The translations under genes and the position numbers were made by a program. This document shows positions 17,495-25,973 of a stretch of DNA of 64,000 nucleotides, piece by piece. The notes beneath the pieces are model-generated. The model searched no databases, was not told the origin of the DNA, and worked only from the letters and a program-made list of their open reading frames with translations. This stretch comes from Parafrankia irregularis (GTDB lineage Bacteria > Actinomycetota > Actinomycetes > Frankiales > Frankiaceae). How positions within the stretch are numbered: position 1 is the stretch's first letter; each line of letters opens with the position of its first letter. The stretch spans positions 310,001 to 374,000 of the forward strand of contig NZ_FAOZ01000003.1 of assembly GCF_001536285.1 (NCBI RefSeq), in the 5' to 3' direction.

Positions 17495-17563
17495 CGCCAC
17501 GTGGCACCTCGGCGCAGCGTTCGCACATTCCGCCACGTGTCACCTGGGGGGGCCGTGGCACCT
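17495..17563 (+). repeat. CACGTG-type repeats just upstream of the binding-lipoprotein gene
   Basis: Two copies of CGCCACGTG(G/T)CACCT lie at 17495-17509 and 17531-17545, 36 bp apart. A partial third copy, GTGGCACCT, is at 17555-17563. The first contains the perfect palindrome GCCACGTGGC. They fall in the 5' leader ending 15 bp before the start codon. They could be operators or could fold in the mRNA near the ribosome-binding site. Confidence 0.6.
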
Positions 17564-17578
17564 GCGAGGGAGTATCCG

Positions 17579-18934
17579 ATGGGTGTCTCACGATTAGTCG
17601 TCATGCTCGCGGCCGCGACAGCGCTGGTGACCGGAGCCGCGGCCTGCGGCGGCGACGGTGATTCCGGCACACCGGCCAGCGGGCCGACCGTCACCGACGC
17701 CGCCATCAAGGCCGGGCCGCCGAACGGCTGGAGCGACGGCGGAGTCACGGTCGACGCAAGCGAGCTGAAGTGCGGGCTGACCGCGTCCGATCCGACCCGC
17801 GGCATCACCGACACCTCCATCAAGGTCGGCGGCCTGGCCTACCTGACCAGCCCCAGCGGCAGCACCATGGCGGGGACCGAGGCCGGCGCCAAGGTGCGCT
17901 TCCAACGCGAGAACGACGCCGGCGGCATCAACGGCCGCACGATCGACTACATCGGGACCCTCGACGACGGCAACGACTCCGCCCGCAACGTGAGCCAGGC
18001 CAAGGTCCTCGCGGACCAGGAAAAGGTGTTCGCCGTCGTCCCCGAGATGACAGCCCACGCCAGCTACCTGGACACCTTCTGCAGCGAGGGCGTGCCCTTC
18101 TTCGGCTGGGGATTCAACGCCGGCTACTGCGGCAACACGATCGGCTTCGGCATCACCGGATGCCTCACCGACCTGCCGAAGACCACGTCGTCCCTCTACG
18201 GGATCATGGTGCAGTCGATGCTCGGTGGTGACGCCAAGGGTGCGACCGTCGCGGTGATCGGCAACGACGGCGACTCCTCCCGCACCGGCCTGGCCGACGT
18301 CAAGCTGCAGATCGAATCCGTCGGGGCGAGGGTCGTCTACGCCGAGGCCCCGGTTCCGTACGCCGGCCTCGCCGACGCCACCCCGATCGTCAGCAAGATC
18401 ATGACGTCCGCCGACGGCGCTCCTCCGCAGGCGGTGGTCTACACCACCGACTTCACCTCGACCACGAAGCTCATCCAGGCGCTGACCTCGGCCGGTTTCA
18501 GCGGCGGGCAGCTCAGCCCCCTCGGCTATGACCCGCGGCTGGCCGCGGCGAACTTCGCCGGGCTCCAGAAGTCGTACACGCTGCTGCAGTGGTCGCCGAC
18601 CGAGGACGCGTCGTCGGACGGCGTGCGGCAGCTCATCGCCGACTTCAGGAAGTACGCGCCCCAGGAGGCGATCAGCCTGCCCGCCATGGCCGGCTACTGG
18701 GCCGCCGACCTGTTCGTCGACGCCGCGACGAAGACCGGTCGAGACCTGACGGTCGACAGCTTCCTGAAGACGCTGAACAGCGACTACAGCTACTACGTCG
18801 ACGGCGCGGTGCCACAGACCCGGTACCCGCTCAACCATGTCGTCAACGCCCCCTGCGGATCGCTCGTGCAGCTGAACGGGACCAAGTACGACATCACCAG
18901 CAAGCTTTCCTGCGGACAGGTCCTCAAGAAATAG
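17579..18934 (+). CDS. Branched-chain-amino-acid-type ABC substrate-binding lipoprotein
   Basis: The 451-residue exported lipoprotein belongs to the Leu/Ile/Val-binding (Peripla_BP_6) superfamily. The lipobox is TGAAAC near residue 23, then a low-complexity Gly/Asp/Ser linker. The mature domain starts around ITDTSIKVGGLAYLTSPSG and includes RENDAGGINGRTIDY, typical of the family. ATG 17579 has GAGGGAG six bases upstream, which excludes the longer reading from 17501. No permease or ATPase gene accompanies it. It heads an operon with a P450, two SDRs and an LLM oxidoreductase, suggesting that it captures the substrate (steroid-, terpenoid- or aromatic-like) that those enzymes degrade. Its transporter partners would be elsewhere. 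Confidence 0.92.
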   Translation: MGVSRLVVMLAAATALVTGAAACGGDGDSGTPASGPTVTDAAIKAGPPNGWSDGGVTVDASELKCGLTASDPTRGITDTSIKVGGLAYLTSPSGSTMAGTEAGAKVRFQRENDAGGINGRTIDYIGTLDDGNDSARNVSQAKVLADQEKVFAVVPEMTAHASYLDTFCSEGVPFFGWGFNAGYCGNTIGFGITGCLTDLPKTTSSLYGIMVQSMLGGDAKGATVAVIGNDGDSSRTGLADVKLQIESVGARVVYAEAPVPYAGLADATPIVSKIMTSADGAPPQAVVYTTDFTSTTKLIQALTSAGFSGGQLSPLGYDPRLAAANFAGLQKSYTLLQWSPTEDASSDGVRQLIADFRKYAPQEAISLPAMAGYWAADLFVDAATKTGRDLTVDSFLKTLNSDYSYYVDGAVPQTRYPLNHVVNAPCGSLVQLNGTKYDITSKLSCGQVLKK

Positions 18935-19054
18935 TGGTCATTGCGGCGACATGCCACGCAATGGATTTCGGAAACGACCGTGCACCGATTTCTGGTAACC
19001 CATCCAGCCGGTGCTCGTCGCCGGCGCCGCCATCAGCTGTAAACGGAGGACCTG

Positions 19055-20260
19055 ATGGTCGATTTCAATCCCTACGATGCCGGGACCTGGGCGGATCCCT
19101 ACCCGACCTACGCCGCGCTACGCGCCGAGGCGCCCGTCTACCGGAATGACGACCTGCGGTTCTGGGCGTTGTCACGGCATGCCGACGTGCTGGCGGCGCA
19201 CAACGACTGGGAGACCTACTCCAGCGCGGGCGGGGTCACGATCGAGGGGATCGAGAAGGATTTCCCCATGCTGGTCGTGAAGGATCCGCCGGACCATCAC
19301 TGGCACCGCAGAATCGTCAGCAAGGTGTTCACACCACGGCGGATGTCGGAGCTGGAGCCGTTCATCCGCCGCCAGGCCAGGGAGCTCCTCGACGCCCAGC
19401 GGGACGCCACCGAGTTCGACATCGTCGGCGAGTTCGCGCTCCCGCTGCCGCTGGAGATCATCAGCGAGCTGTTGGGCATCCCCGTCGAGCACCGCATGAC
19501 CGTGAACCGGCTGTCGGACCTGCTCACCGAACGCGGACCGGACACCGACCCGAACCAGTTCGCCGAAGCCATCGGTGGCCTGCTGGCTCTCTACCTGGAA
19601 CTGGTCGTGGAACGGCGCCGGAAGCCACAGGACGACGTCATCTCCATGATCATACAGACGGAGGTGACGGACGACGAGGACGGCCGCACCCGACGCCTGT
19701 CGGATGAGGAGATCGCCTTCCGGTTCCTCGAGCTGGGCACGGCCGGCCACGAAACCGTCGCCAGGGCGATTCCCAACGGGCTCATGGCGATGACCCGCTT
19801 CCCTGACCAGGCCCGGATGCTGCGCGACGACCCGTCGCTGGCGACGAAGGCCGTCGAGGAGACGCTGCGTCTCGACCCACCGTCGCAGCTACAGGGCCGC
19901 ACGACCACCAGGGACGTCACCCTGCACGGCGTCACGATTCCCGCCGGTGCGAAGGTCATGCTGGTCACCGGCTCGGCGCTGCGCGACGAGACCGTCTACG
20001 ACCGCCCCGACGTCTTCGATCTCACGCGCCAGCACCATCCGTCGACGCTGTTCTTCGGTTTCGGTATCCACCGATGCCTCGGCGCGCATCTGGCCCGCCT
20101 GGAGATAAAGATCGCGTTCGAGGAGATCTTCGCCCGCTATCCGGAGTTCCATCTCGACCTCGACCGCGCCGAGTGGCAGGTCTCCACCAACGTGCGCGGG
20201 GTCAGCGGCCTTCCCTTCATCGTCGACCCGGCTGGCGCATCGGTCCCGGCGGGAGCGTGA
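19055..20260 (+). CDS. Cytochrome P450
   Basis: This soluble class I-type P450 of 401 residues should hydroxylate a hydrophobic substrate using ferredoxin-delivered electrons. Key motifs are the I-helix oxygen-binding LGTAGHETVAR (Glu in place of the more common Asp), the K-helix EETLR, and the heme loop FGFGIHRCLGAHLAR with the thiolate Cys near residue 347. A perfect GGAGGA lies four bases before ATG 19055. It is 120 bp after the binding-protein gene, and its stop abuts the next start. No ferredoxin or reductase gene is adjacent. The family cannot be assigned from sequence alone. Confidence 0.96.
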   Translation: MVDFNPYDAGTWADPYPTYAALRAEAPVYRNDDLRFWALSRHADVLAAHNDWETYSSAGGVTIEGIEKDFPMLVVKDPPDHHWHRRIVSKVFTPRRMSELEPFIRRQARELLDAQRDATEFDIVGEFALPLPLEIISELLGIPVEHRMTVNRLSDLLTERGPDTDPNQFAEAIGGLLALYLELVVERRRKPQDDVISMIIQTEVTDDEDGRTRRLSDEEIAFRFLELGTAGHETVARAIPNGLMAMTRFPDQARMLRDDPSLATKAVEETLRLDPPSQLQGRTTTRDVTLHGVTIPAGAKVMLVTGSALRDETVYDRPDVFDLTRQHHPSTLFFGFGIHRCLGAHLARLEIKIAFEEIFARYPEFHLDLDRAEWQVSTNVRGVSGLPFIVDPAGASVPAGA

Positions 20261-21154
20261 ATGAGCGTCAATGCTGATCTTTCCGGCCGCCGGGTCCTGG
20301 TGGTCGGTGCCTCCTCCGGAATCGGCAGGGCGATCGCGTTGTCAGCCGCGGCGGCGGGCGCCCGGATCGCCGTCGTCGGCCGGCGGGAGAACCTGCTGGA
20401 CGACCTGGTCAAGGAGGCCGGCGGCGGCATCCCCATTGTCGCGGACGTCAGCGACGACGCGTCGGCGAAGCGGGCGGTCGCCGAGGCCGTGGCCGGTATG
20501 GGCGGCGTCGACGCCGCGCTGCTGCCCTTCGCCTGGTCCTCGGTGGGCCTGCTCGCCGACGCCGACGCCGACATGTGGAACAGGACCTTCGCCACCAACG
20601 TGACCGCGCCGACCCTGGTGACCCGCCACGTCGTCCCGGTTCTGGCAGAGGGTGGATTCATCGGCTACGTGTCCTCGATCAGCGCCGCAAAACCCATGCA
20701 CGGCCTGGGTGCCTACGGCGCGAGCAAGGCCGCGCTCGAACACTCGATTCTCACCTGGCGTCTTGAGCACAGCGACGTCCGTTTTCTGCGCATCGTGGTC
20801 GGGCCCACCCTGCCGACGGACTTCTATCGCGACTACGACTGGGAACTCGTCAACAAGGTCACCCCGCGGTGGGTCGAGCACGGCCTCCTGGAGGTCAACT
20901 ACCTGGCGGTCGACGAGGTCGGGCAGGTCGTCGCCGAAGCGGCGGCCTGGATCCTCGCGCACCCCGCGGTCGTCGTCGAGGACCTCGTCCTCAAGCCACC
21001 ACTCAAGATCATGACAGCCGCCGCGGTCGCCGCGACCGCCGCCCAGGCCGACGGCTCCCTGCCCGAGGGCGCGGCGGACAACGCGCTGGGCAAGGTCCAG
21101 GCCGACCGCCGGGCGGAACGTGCGGCCGAAGAGCACGGGCACGCCCGCGCATAG
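20261..21154 (+). CDS. Short-chain dehydrogenase/reductase
   Basis: The 297-residue classical-type SDR has the cofactor loop VVGASSGIGRAIAL, an NVTAPTLV-like segment in place of the NNAG strand, SSISA and catalytic YGASK (Tyr and Lys). An extended C-terminus of about 60 residues (Ala/Asp/Arg-rich) follows the catalytic fold. The ATG directly follows the P450 stop with no gap, so translation is coupled. It probably oxidises the alcohol produced by the P450 or acts on a later intermediate. Substrate unknown. Confidence 0.92.
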   Translation: MSVNADLSGRRVLVVGASSGIGRAIALSAAAAGARIAVVGRRENLLDDLVKEAGGGIPIVADVSDDASAKRAVAEAVAGMGGVDAALLPFAWSSVGLLADADADMWNRTFATNVTAPTLVTRHVVPVLAEGGFIGYVSSISAAKPMHGLGAYGASKAALEHSILTWRLEHSDVRFLRIVVGPTLPTDFYRDYDWELVNKVTPRWVEHGLLEVNYLAVDEVGQVVAEAAAWILAHPAVVVEDLVLKPPLKIMTAAAVAATAAQADGSLPEGAADNALGKVQADRRAERAAEEHGHARA

Positions 21155-21230
21155 CACTCGAGCCATGCACCGACATGAACCTGTCCGCGGGGTCGGAGAT
21201 CCCGCGGACACGACACAGGGAAGGACAGCC

Positions 21231-22079
21231 GTGGGAAAGCTGGACGGAAAGGTCGTCTTCATCACCGGCGCGGCCCGGGGCCAGGGACGCAGCCACGCCA
21301 TCAGGCTGGCCGGCGAGGGCGCCAGCATCATCGCCGTCGACATCTGCGCGCAGATCGACAGCGTGCCCTACCCGCTGGCGACCCCGGACGATCTGGCGGA
21401 GACGGTCAAGAGCGTCGAGAACCTCGGCGGCGCGATCGTCGGCGTCCAGGCGGACGTCCGTGACCGCCCGGCGCTGCGGGCCGCGCTCGACGAGGGGCTG
21501 GCGCAGTTCGGCCGGCTCGACGTCGTCTGCGCGAACGCGGGCGTCTGCCCGGCCGTCGACGCGACACTGGCGGCGGGTTTCGTCGACGGCATGGACGTCG
21601 ACCTGATCGGGGTGATGAACACCGTCGCGATCAGCCTGCCGCACCTCGGCTCCGGCGCCTCGATCATCGTCACCGGCTCCACCGCTGGGATGATCGAGGG
21701 CACCACGGAGCGGATGGGCAACACCGGCGGTGTCGGCTACTCCCTCGCCAAGCAGATGATCGCCCGGTATGTCGAGGTGCTGGCCCTGCAGCTGGCGCCG
21801 GCGATGGTCCGGCTGAACGCGATCCACCCGACCAACGTCGACACCCACCTGCTGCACAACGAGACCATCTACAAGGCCTTCCGCCCGGACCTGGAGCATC
21901 CGACGCGGGAGGACGCCGAGCTCGCCTTCCCCGCGATGCAGGCGATGCCGATCCCCTACATCGACCCGAGCGACGTCTCCGCGCTGGTCTCGTTCCTCGC
22001 CAGTGACGAGTCCCGCTACATCACCGGGCTCAATCTGCGGATCGACGCCGGGGCGATGCTGAAGGCGTCCCCCGTCTGA
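21231..22079 (+). CDS. Mycofactocin-coupled SDR family oxidoreductase
   Basis: The 282-residue SDR starts KLDGKVVFITGAARGQGRSH and continues to IIAVDICAQI. The GQGRSHA motif and an insertion after the second beta strand define the mycofactocin-coupled SDR family, whose bound NAD is re-oxidised by mycofactocin rather than exchanged (family knowledge). The catalytic region GSTAGMIE...GVGYSLAKQM keeps Ser, Tyr and Lys. GTG 21231 has GGGAAGGA five bases upstream; a longer reading would overlap the previous gene. Its stop shares TGATG with the LLM gene. It implies that the genome makes mycofactocin; none of the mft genes is in this window. Confidence 0.92.
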   Translation: MGKLDGKVVFITGAARGQGRSHAIRLAGEGASIIAVDICAQIDSVPYPLATPDDLAETVKSVENLGGAIVGVQADVRDRPALRAALDEGLAQFGRLDVVCANAGVCPAVDATLAAGFVDGMDVDLIGVMNTVAISLPHLGSGASIIVTGSTAGMIEGTTERMGNTGGVGYSLAKQMIARYVEVLALQLAPAMVRLNAIHPTNVDTHLLHNETIYKAFRPDLEHPTREDAELAFPAMQAMPIPYIDPSDVSALVSFLASDESRYITGLNLRIDAGAMLKASPV

Positions 22080-23071
22080 TGTACACGCTGAGATTCGACA
22101 TGCGCGCGCCCGAGACGGGGGCGCCGGCGCGGGAGCTGTACTCGGCGGCGACCGACATCGCGGCGTGGGCCGAGACGCGCGGGTGCGTGAGCGTGCTGCT
22201 CTGTGAGCATCACATGTCGGAGGACGGCTACCTTCCGTCACCCATGATCCTCGCCGGGGCGATGGCGGCGCGGACCTCGACCGTGATGATCACCATCGCC
22301 GCACTCGTGCTGCCCTTATACGACCCGATCCGCCTCGCGGAGGAGATGGCGGTGCTCGACATCGTCAGCGGCGGGCGGATGACCTACGTCGCCGGCATCG
22401 GCTACCGGCCGGCCGAATACGAGATGTACGGGATCGACTTCCACCGCCGTGGACGGATCGCCGATGAGAAGCTCACGCTCCTGCTGCGCGCGAAGACCGG
22501 CGAATCCTTCGAGCACGATGGCCGGCGCATCCGCGTCACCCCGGCCCCGCTCACTCCTGGCGGCCCGATGGTCGCCTGGGGCGGCGGCAGCCCCGCCGCC
22601 GCACGCCGCGCCGGTCGGCACGGCATCGGCTTCTTCGCCCAGAGCGGCGAGAAGGAGCTGCAGGTCATCTACGAGGCTGCGGCACGCACGGCCGGCCATG
22701 AACCCGGCATGTGCATCCTGAACCCCCCTGACGAGCCCAACACCGTCTTCGTGGCCGAGGACGTCGACGAGGCCTGGGACGAGCTGGGGCCCTATCTCAT
22801 GCACGATGTGCGCAGCTACGCCGCCTGGAACGGCGGCGACACCGCCACGGCCAGCCTCTCGTCCGCGCGGACGGCGGACGAGCTGCGGGCGGAGCGGCGC
22901 AGCCACCAGATCCTGACCGTCGACGAGGCCGTGAACCGGGTCCGGGCCGGCGGCATCCTGCAGCTGCACCCGTTGGTCGGCGGCCTGCCGCCCGACGTCG
23001 GCTGGCGCTATCTGCGGACCGTGGCCGAGCAGGTCCTGCCGGCCGCCCGGCCCCCGGCCGCATCGGCCTGA
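22079..23071 (+). CDS. LLM-class flavin/F420-dependent oxidoreductase
   Basis: This luciferase-like monooxygenase-fold protein (330 residues) has CEHHMSEDGYLPSP near the N-terminus, MAVLDIVSGGRMTYVAGIGY, and a TIM-barrel pattern to the C-terminus. Actinobacterial members of this clade commonly use F420 or FMN. The start overlaps the preceding stop (TGATG). It is the last gene of the catabolic operon and is followed after 50 bp by a strong hairpin terminator. Redox chemistry on the substrate handled by the P450/SDR enzymes is inferred. Confidence 0.92.
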   Translation: MYTLRFDMRAPETGAPARELYSAATDIAAWAETRGCVSVLLCEHHMSEDGYLPSPMILAGAMAARTSTVMITIAALVLPLYDPIRLAEEMAVLDIVSGGRMTYVAGIGYRPAEYEMYGIDFHRRGRIADEKLTLLLRAKTGESFEHDGRRIRVTPAPLTPGGPMVAWGGGSPAAARRAGRHGIGFFAQSGEKELQVIYEAAARTAGHEPGMCILNPPDEPNTVFVAEDVDEAWDELGPYLMHDVRSYAAWNGGDTATASLSSARTADELRAERRSHQILTVDEAVNRVRAGGILQLHPLVGGLPPDVGWRYLRTVAEQVLPAARPPAASA

Positions 23072-23121
23072 CGCCACCGCGGACCCGGCGTCCGGGCCCC
23101 CGCCGACAGCGCTGTCACGGG

Positions 23122-23147
23122 CCGCACCGCCTTCGGCGGCGGTGCGG
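23122..23147. terminator. Bidirectional terminator between LLM and AIM24 genes
   Basis: A perfect 10-bp stem, CCGCACCGCC (23122-23131) and GGCGGTGCGG (23138-23147), has a TTCGGC loop. It lies between convergent genes, ending one base before the stop codon of the minus-strand gene. T-runs are short, as usual in high-GC genomes. Confidence 0.8.
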
Positions 23148-23846
23148 TCATTTCCGGCTGAACGGCAGCTTGGCGGTCAGCCAACCGACCAGTTCCTTCG
23201 GGTTGCGCGACTGCGTCCACACCCGTCCCGGTCCGGTGAACTCGAACACGAGACGCTCGCCGGACTTGAGCGACTGGATCAGACTGGAACTGATCTTACG
23301 GGTGGTGTAGAAGACGCTGTCGCCGAACGCAACCAGGTGGCCCGAGTCGAGAACGAACCGCGTGCCGGCGGCGAGGTCGACGATGTCGATCGCGCCGTAG
23401 CATGAGGCGACTATCTTTCCGGCACCCGTCGCCCGGACAAGGAAGCCACCCTCGCCGCCGGCCAGGTTCTTGAATCCGCCCCAGGCCGTCTCGAGCTCGA
23501 CGCCGTCGGACGACGACAGCCACGCGCCACGCGCCAGATTGACCGCTCCGGCGGCACCGGTATCCGAATCGCCCAGGTCGATGACGCAGACGTCACCGGG
23601 CAGGTTCGCCGCAACGTCGACCCACCCGCCTTCCGCGCCGGCGGTGAACCGGGTGATGAAAAGCGACTCGCCGCCCAGCACGCTGCGCCTGAGGCCTTTC
23701 AGCAGCCCGCCGTCCGTGCTCGATTCGACGGTGACGGCGTCCGCGACGGCCATCATCGCGCCCGACTCGGCCCGCACCGTCTCGCCGGGCGCCATGCCCA
23801 GGCGCGCGACCGCGAAGGACGGGCTGTGCCGGATGTCGACCTGCAT
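23148..23846 (-). CDS. AIM24-family (TIGR00266-like) protein
   Basis: The 232-residue beta-rich protein starts MQVDIRHSPSFAVARLGMAP and has LARGAWLSSSDGVELET, CYGAIDIVDLAAG and a C-terminal PGRVWTQSRNP, which are typical of the AIM24/TIGR00266 family of unknown biochemical role. There is no signal peptide or membrane segment. Transcription stops at the hairpin shared with the LLM gene. The promoter region upstream is AT-rich and carries a 20-bp dyad. Confidence 0.9.
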   Translation of the reverse strand: MQVDIRHSPSFAVARLGMAPGETVRAESGAMMAVADAVTVESSTDGGLLKGLRRSVLGGESLFITRFTAGAEGGWVDVAANLPGDVCVIDLGDSDTGAAGAVNLARGAWLSSSDGVELETAWGGFKNLAGGEGGFLVRATGAGKIVASCYGAIDIVDLAAGTRFVLDSGHLVAFGDSVFYTTRKISSSLIQSLKSGERLVFEFTGPGRVWTQSRNPKELVGWLTAKLPFSRK

Positions 23847-23867
23847 GCGGCCACCACCTGACCTCGA

Positions 23868-23887
23868 AAATACGATTAACAGTATTT
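23868..23887. promoter_or_regulatory. Inverted repeat upstream of the AIM24 gene
   Basis: AAATAC (23868-23873) and GTATTT (23882-23887) form a perfect 6-bp dyad with an 8-bp spacer. It is centred about 31 bp before the AIM24 start codon in a patch much more AT-rich than the genome. It could be an operator overlapping the promoter. No dedicated regulator gene is adjacent. Confidence 0.5.
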
Positions 23888-23950
23888 ACCGACCAGCTAC
23901 TCCGCCGAATATATAAGTGACGCAATGGGCCTGTACCGGGCACGCCCCTG

Positions 23951-25021
23951 TCAGGTCATCGCCGGGTAGTCGGTGTAGCCGCGGTGGTCACCACCGAAGA
24001 AGCCGCTCCGGTCCGGGTCGTTGAACGGGCCGCCGGCAATCAGCCGCGCCGGCAGGTCCGGGTTCGCCAGGAAGAGGGCACCGTAGGAGATCACATCCGC
24101 GGTTCCGTCCTGGACGAGGTCCAGCTCGGCCGGGCCGGTCGACTCCGGGAGGGTGTTCGGGTTGAGGATGAACGTTCCGGGCCACTGCGCGCGCAGGCTC
24201 GTGGTGAGATCGCGCTGCCCGGCGGTCTCCATGACGTGCAGGTAGACCGCACCCAGACCGGCGACGGCGCTCACCAGGCTCTTGTAGGTCAGGTCCAGGT
24301 CGTCCTCGGCGATGTCGTGCAGCGGGTTCCCCGGCGAGATCCGCAGGCCGACCCGGTCGGCGCCGATCGCGTCGACGGCCGCGGCGGTGACCTCGACCGC
24401 GAAACGGATCCGCCCCTCGATCGAGCCGCCCCAGCCGTCGGTGCGCTGGTTGGCGTTGGTGGAGAGGAACTGGTGGATCAGGTAGCCGTTGGCCCCGTGC
24501 AGCTCGACGCCGTCGAACCCGGCGGCGATCGCGTTGCGGGCGGCCTGGGCGAAGTCCTCGATCGTCTGCACGATCTCGGTCTCGGTCAGTGCGCGCGGCG
24601 TCCCGAACGGCTTGAACCCCTCGCGGGTGTACATCTCCCCCGTGGCCGTGACCGCCGACGGCGCCACCGGGGTCAGCTCACCGGGCAGCAGCGTGGCGTC
24701 GCCGACGCGGCCGGCGTGCATGAGCTGCGCGAAGATCGCCCCGCCGGCCTCGTGGACCCGGTCGGTGACGGTGCGCCACGCCTCGACCTGCTCATCCGAG
24801 TGCAGTCCCGGGGTGTCCGGATAGCCCTGGCCGACGATCGAGGGCTGGACACCCTCGGTGATGATCAGCCCGGCGCTCGCACGCTGTGCGTAGTAGGTGG
24901 CCATCAGCTCGGTCGGGGTTCCGCCGGGGCCGAACGCCCGGCTTCGCGTCATCGGCGCCATGGCGATCCGGTTGGACAGGACGATGCGGCCGAGGCGGTA
25001 GGGGTCGAACGCGGTGGCCAT
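23951..25021 (-). CDS. Old yellow enzyme family NADH:flavin oxidoreductase (alkene reductase)
   Basis: The 356-residue FMN-dependent TIM-barrel enzyme should reduce activated C=C bonds or nitro compounds. Visible features are the N-terminal LSNRIAMAPMTRSRA, FAQLMHAGRVG, the substrate-binding pair in GVELHGANGYLIHQFLS (HxxN type of classical OYEs) and NQRTDGWGGSIEGR. The C-terminal phosphate-binding strand includes DVISYGALFLANPDLP. It is divergent from a MarR regulator, with 183 bp between starts, an arrangement common for OYEs induced by electrophiles. Confidence 0.95.
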   Translation of the reverse strand: MATAFDPYRLGRIVLSNRIAMAPMTRSRAFGPGGTPTELMATYYAQRASAGLIITEGVQPSIVGQGYPDTPGLHSDEQVEAWRTVTDRVHEAGGAIFAQLMHAGRVGDATLLPGELTPVAPSAVTATGEMYTREGFKPFGTPRALTETEIVQTIEDFAQAARNAIAAGFDGVELHGANGYLIHQFLSTNANQRTDGWGGSIEGRIRFAVEVTAAAVDAIGADRVGLRISPGNPLHDIAEDDLDLTYKSLVSAVAGLGAVYLHVMETAGQRDLTTSLRAQWPGTFILNPNTLPESTGPAELDLVQDGTADVISYGALFLANPDLPARLIAGGPFNDPDRSGFFGGDHRGYTDYPAMT

Positions 25022-25163
25022 CGCAAGAGCTCCTCATCGGATTCGGGTCGAGTCACCCACGGGCTACGCATGTGATGCACGGCCGGGCAGCGCCGCAACG
25101 AATACGCGCACCACCAGATCGTTGAGTCACTCATGTATTGCGCCGCCACTGTACCCCAATGCA

Positions 25164-25174
25164 TGACTGGGTCA
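25164..25174. promoter_or_regulatory. Possible MarR half-site dyad in the OYE/MarR divergent region
   Basis: TGAC-TGG-GTCA is an 11-bp inverted repeat about 30 bp upstream of the MarR start, in the divergent promoter region with the OYE gene. It is short, so chance occurrence cannot be excluded. Confidence 0.3.
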
Positions 25175-25204
25175 ACCATGGAGTCGGCCGAGTAATCTGG
25201 GGGC

Positions 25205-25747
25205 GTGACTGATCGAGAGGCCCGCTTCGCCGAGGCAGGCCGCCTGGCGCAGATGCTTGTCGACATCGGCGAGCGCGCGAAGGCCGACTTCGCCTGCACG
25301 GTGGCCTCGTTCGGCCTGCCCGCGCATCTCGCCCGCGCGATCGTCGGCCTCACCAGCCCCGCCCCCATGCGGGACCTCGCCGACCAGCTGGGGTGCGACC
25401 GCTCCTACATCACCAGCCTGGCCGACCAGCTGGAGGAGCGCGGACTCGTCACCCGGGTCCCCGGCGAGGACCGGCGCGTCAAGCTGCTCGCGCTGACCGA
25501 CGCCGGCCTGGCACTACGCAACCAGATCGCCACCGCCGTCGCCGAGCGCAACATCATCCTCCGTCGCCTGACGGACTCCGAGCGCGCGGCCCTCGCCCCG
25601 CTCCTCGAACGCCTCCTCGACGACGCTGTGGACGGCTACCAGCCCCTCCCCCGCCGAGACGCCACCTGCGTTCCGTCCGAGATCGACTGCCTGCCCACCC
25701 CAACGGCCGCGCGTCACCTGCCCGGCGAATGCCGGGGCGACGACTGA
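25205..25747 (+). CDS. MarR-family transcriptional regulator
   Basis: The 180-residue winged-helix regulator has the recognition region MRDLADQLGCDRSYITSLAD and the wing EERGLVTRVPGEDRRVKLLA, typical of MarR. The start is GTG 25205. A short, Pro/Cys-containing tail (about 30 residues) extends beyond the usual ~145-residue length. It is divergent from the OYE gene and likely represses it and itself, releasing DNA on binding a phenolic or electrophilic ligand (family knowledge, not shown here). Confidence 0.93.
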   Translation: MTDREARFAEAGRLAQMLVDIGERAKADFACTVASFGLPAHLARAIVGLTSPAPMRDLADQLGCDRSYITSLADQLEERGLVTRVPGEDRRVKLLALTDAGLALRNQIATAVAERNIILRRLTDSERAALAPLLERLLDDAVDGYQPLPRRDATCVPSEIDCLPTPTAARHLPGECRGDD

Positions 25748-25973
25748 CAGGCCCACCCACAACCGCCCCTGGAGTGCATCGGGGGCACGCCGCCCCTCGA
25801 CCCGGGCGACACCACCAGCGACGCGATCCCCTCTGATCATTGTGTGTCGGCGACAGGAGCCGGGCAGGCCAACGGGTGGCGCCGCCGTCCGTCGAGGGCG
25901 GGACGCTCGCGGCCTGCCGCGTCGACCAGCGCGCAGCCGAGTGGCTCGTCGAGATGGCGTGGAGGTAGTGGTG

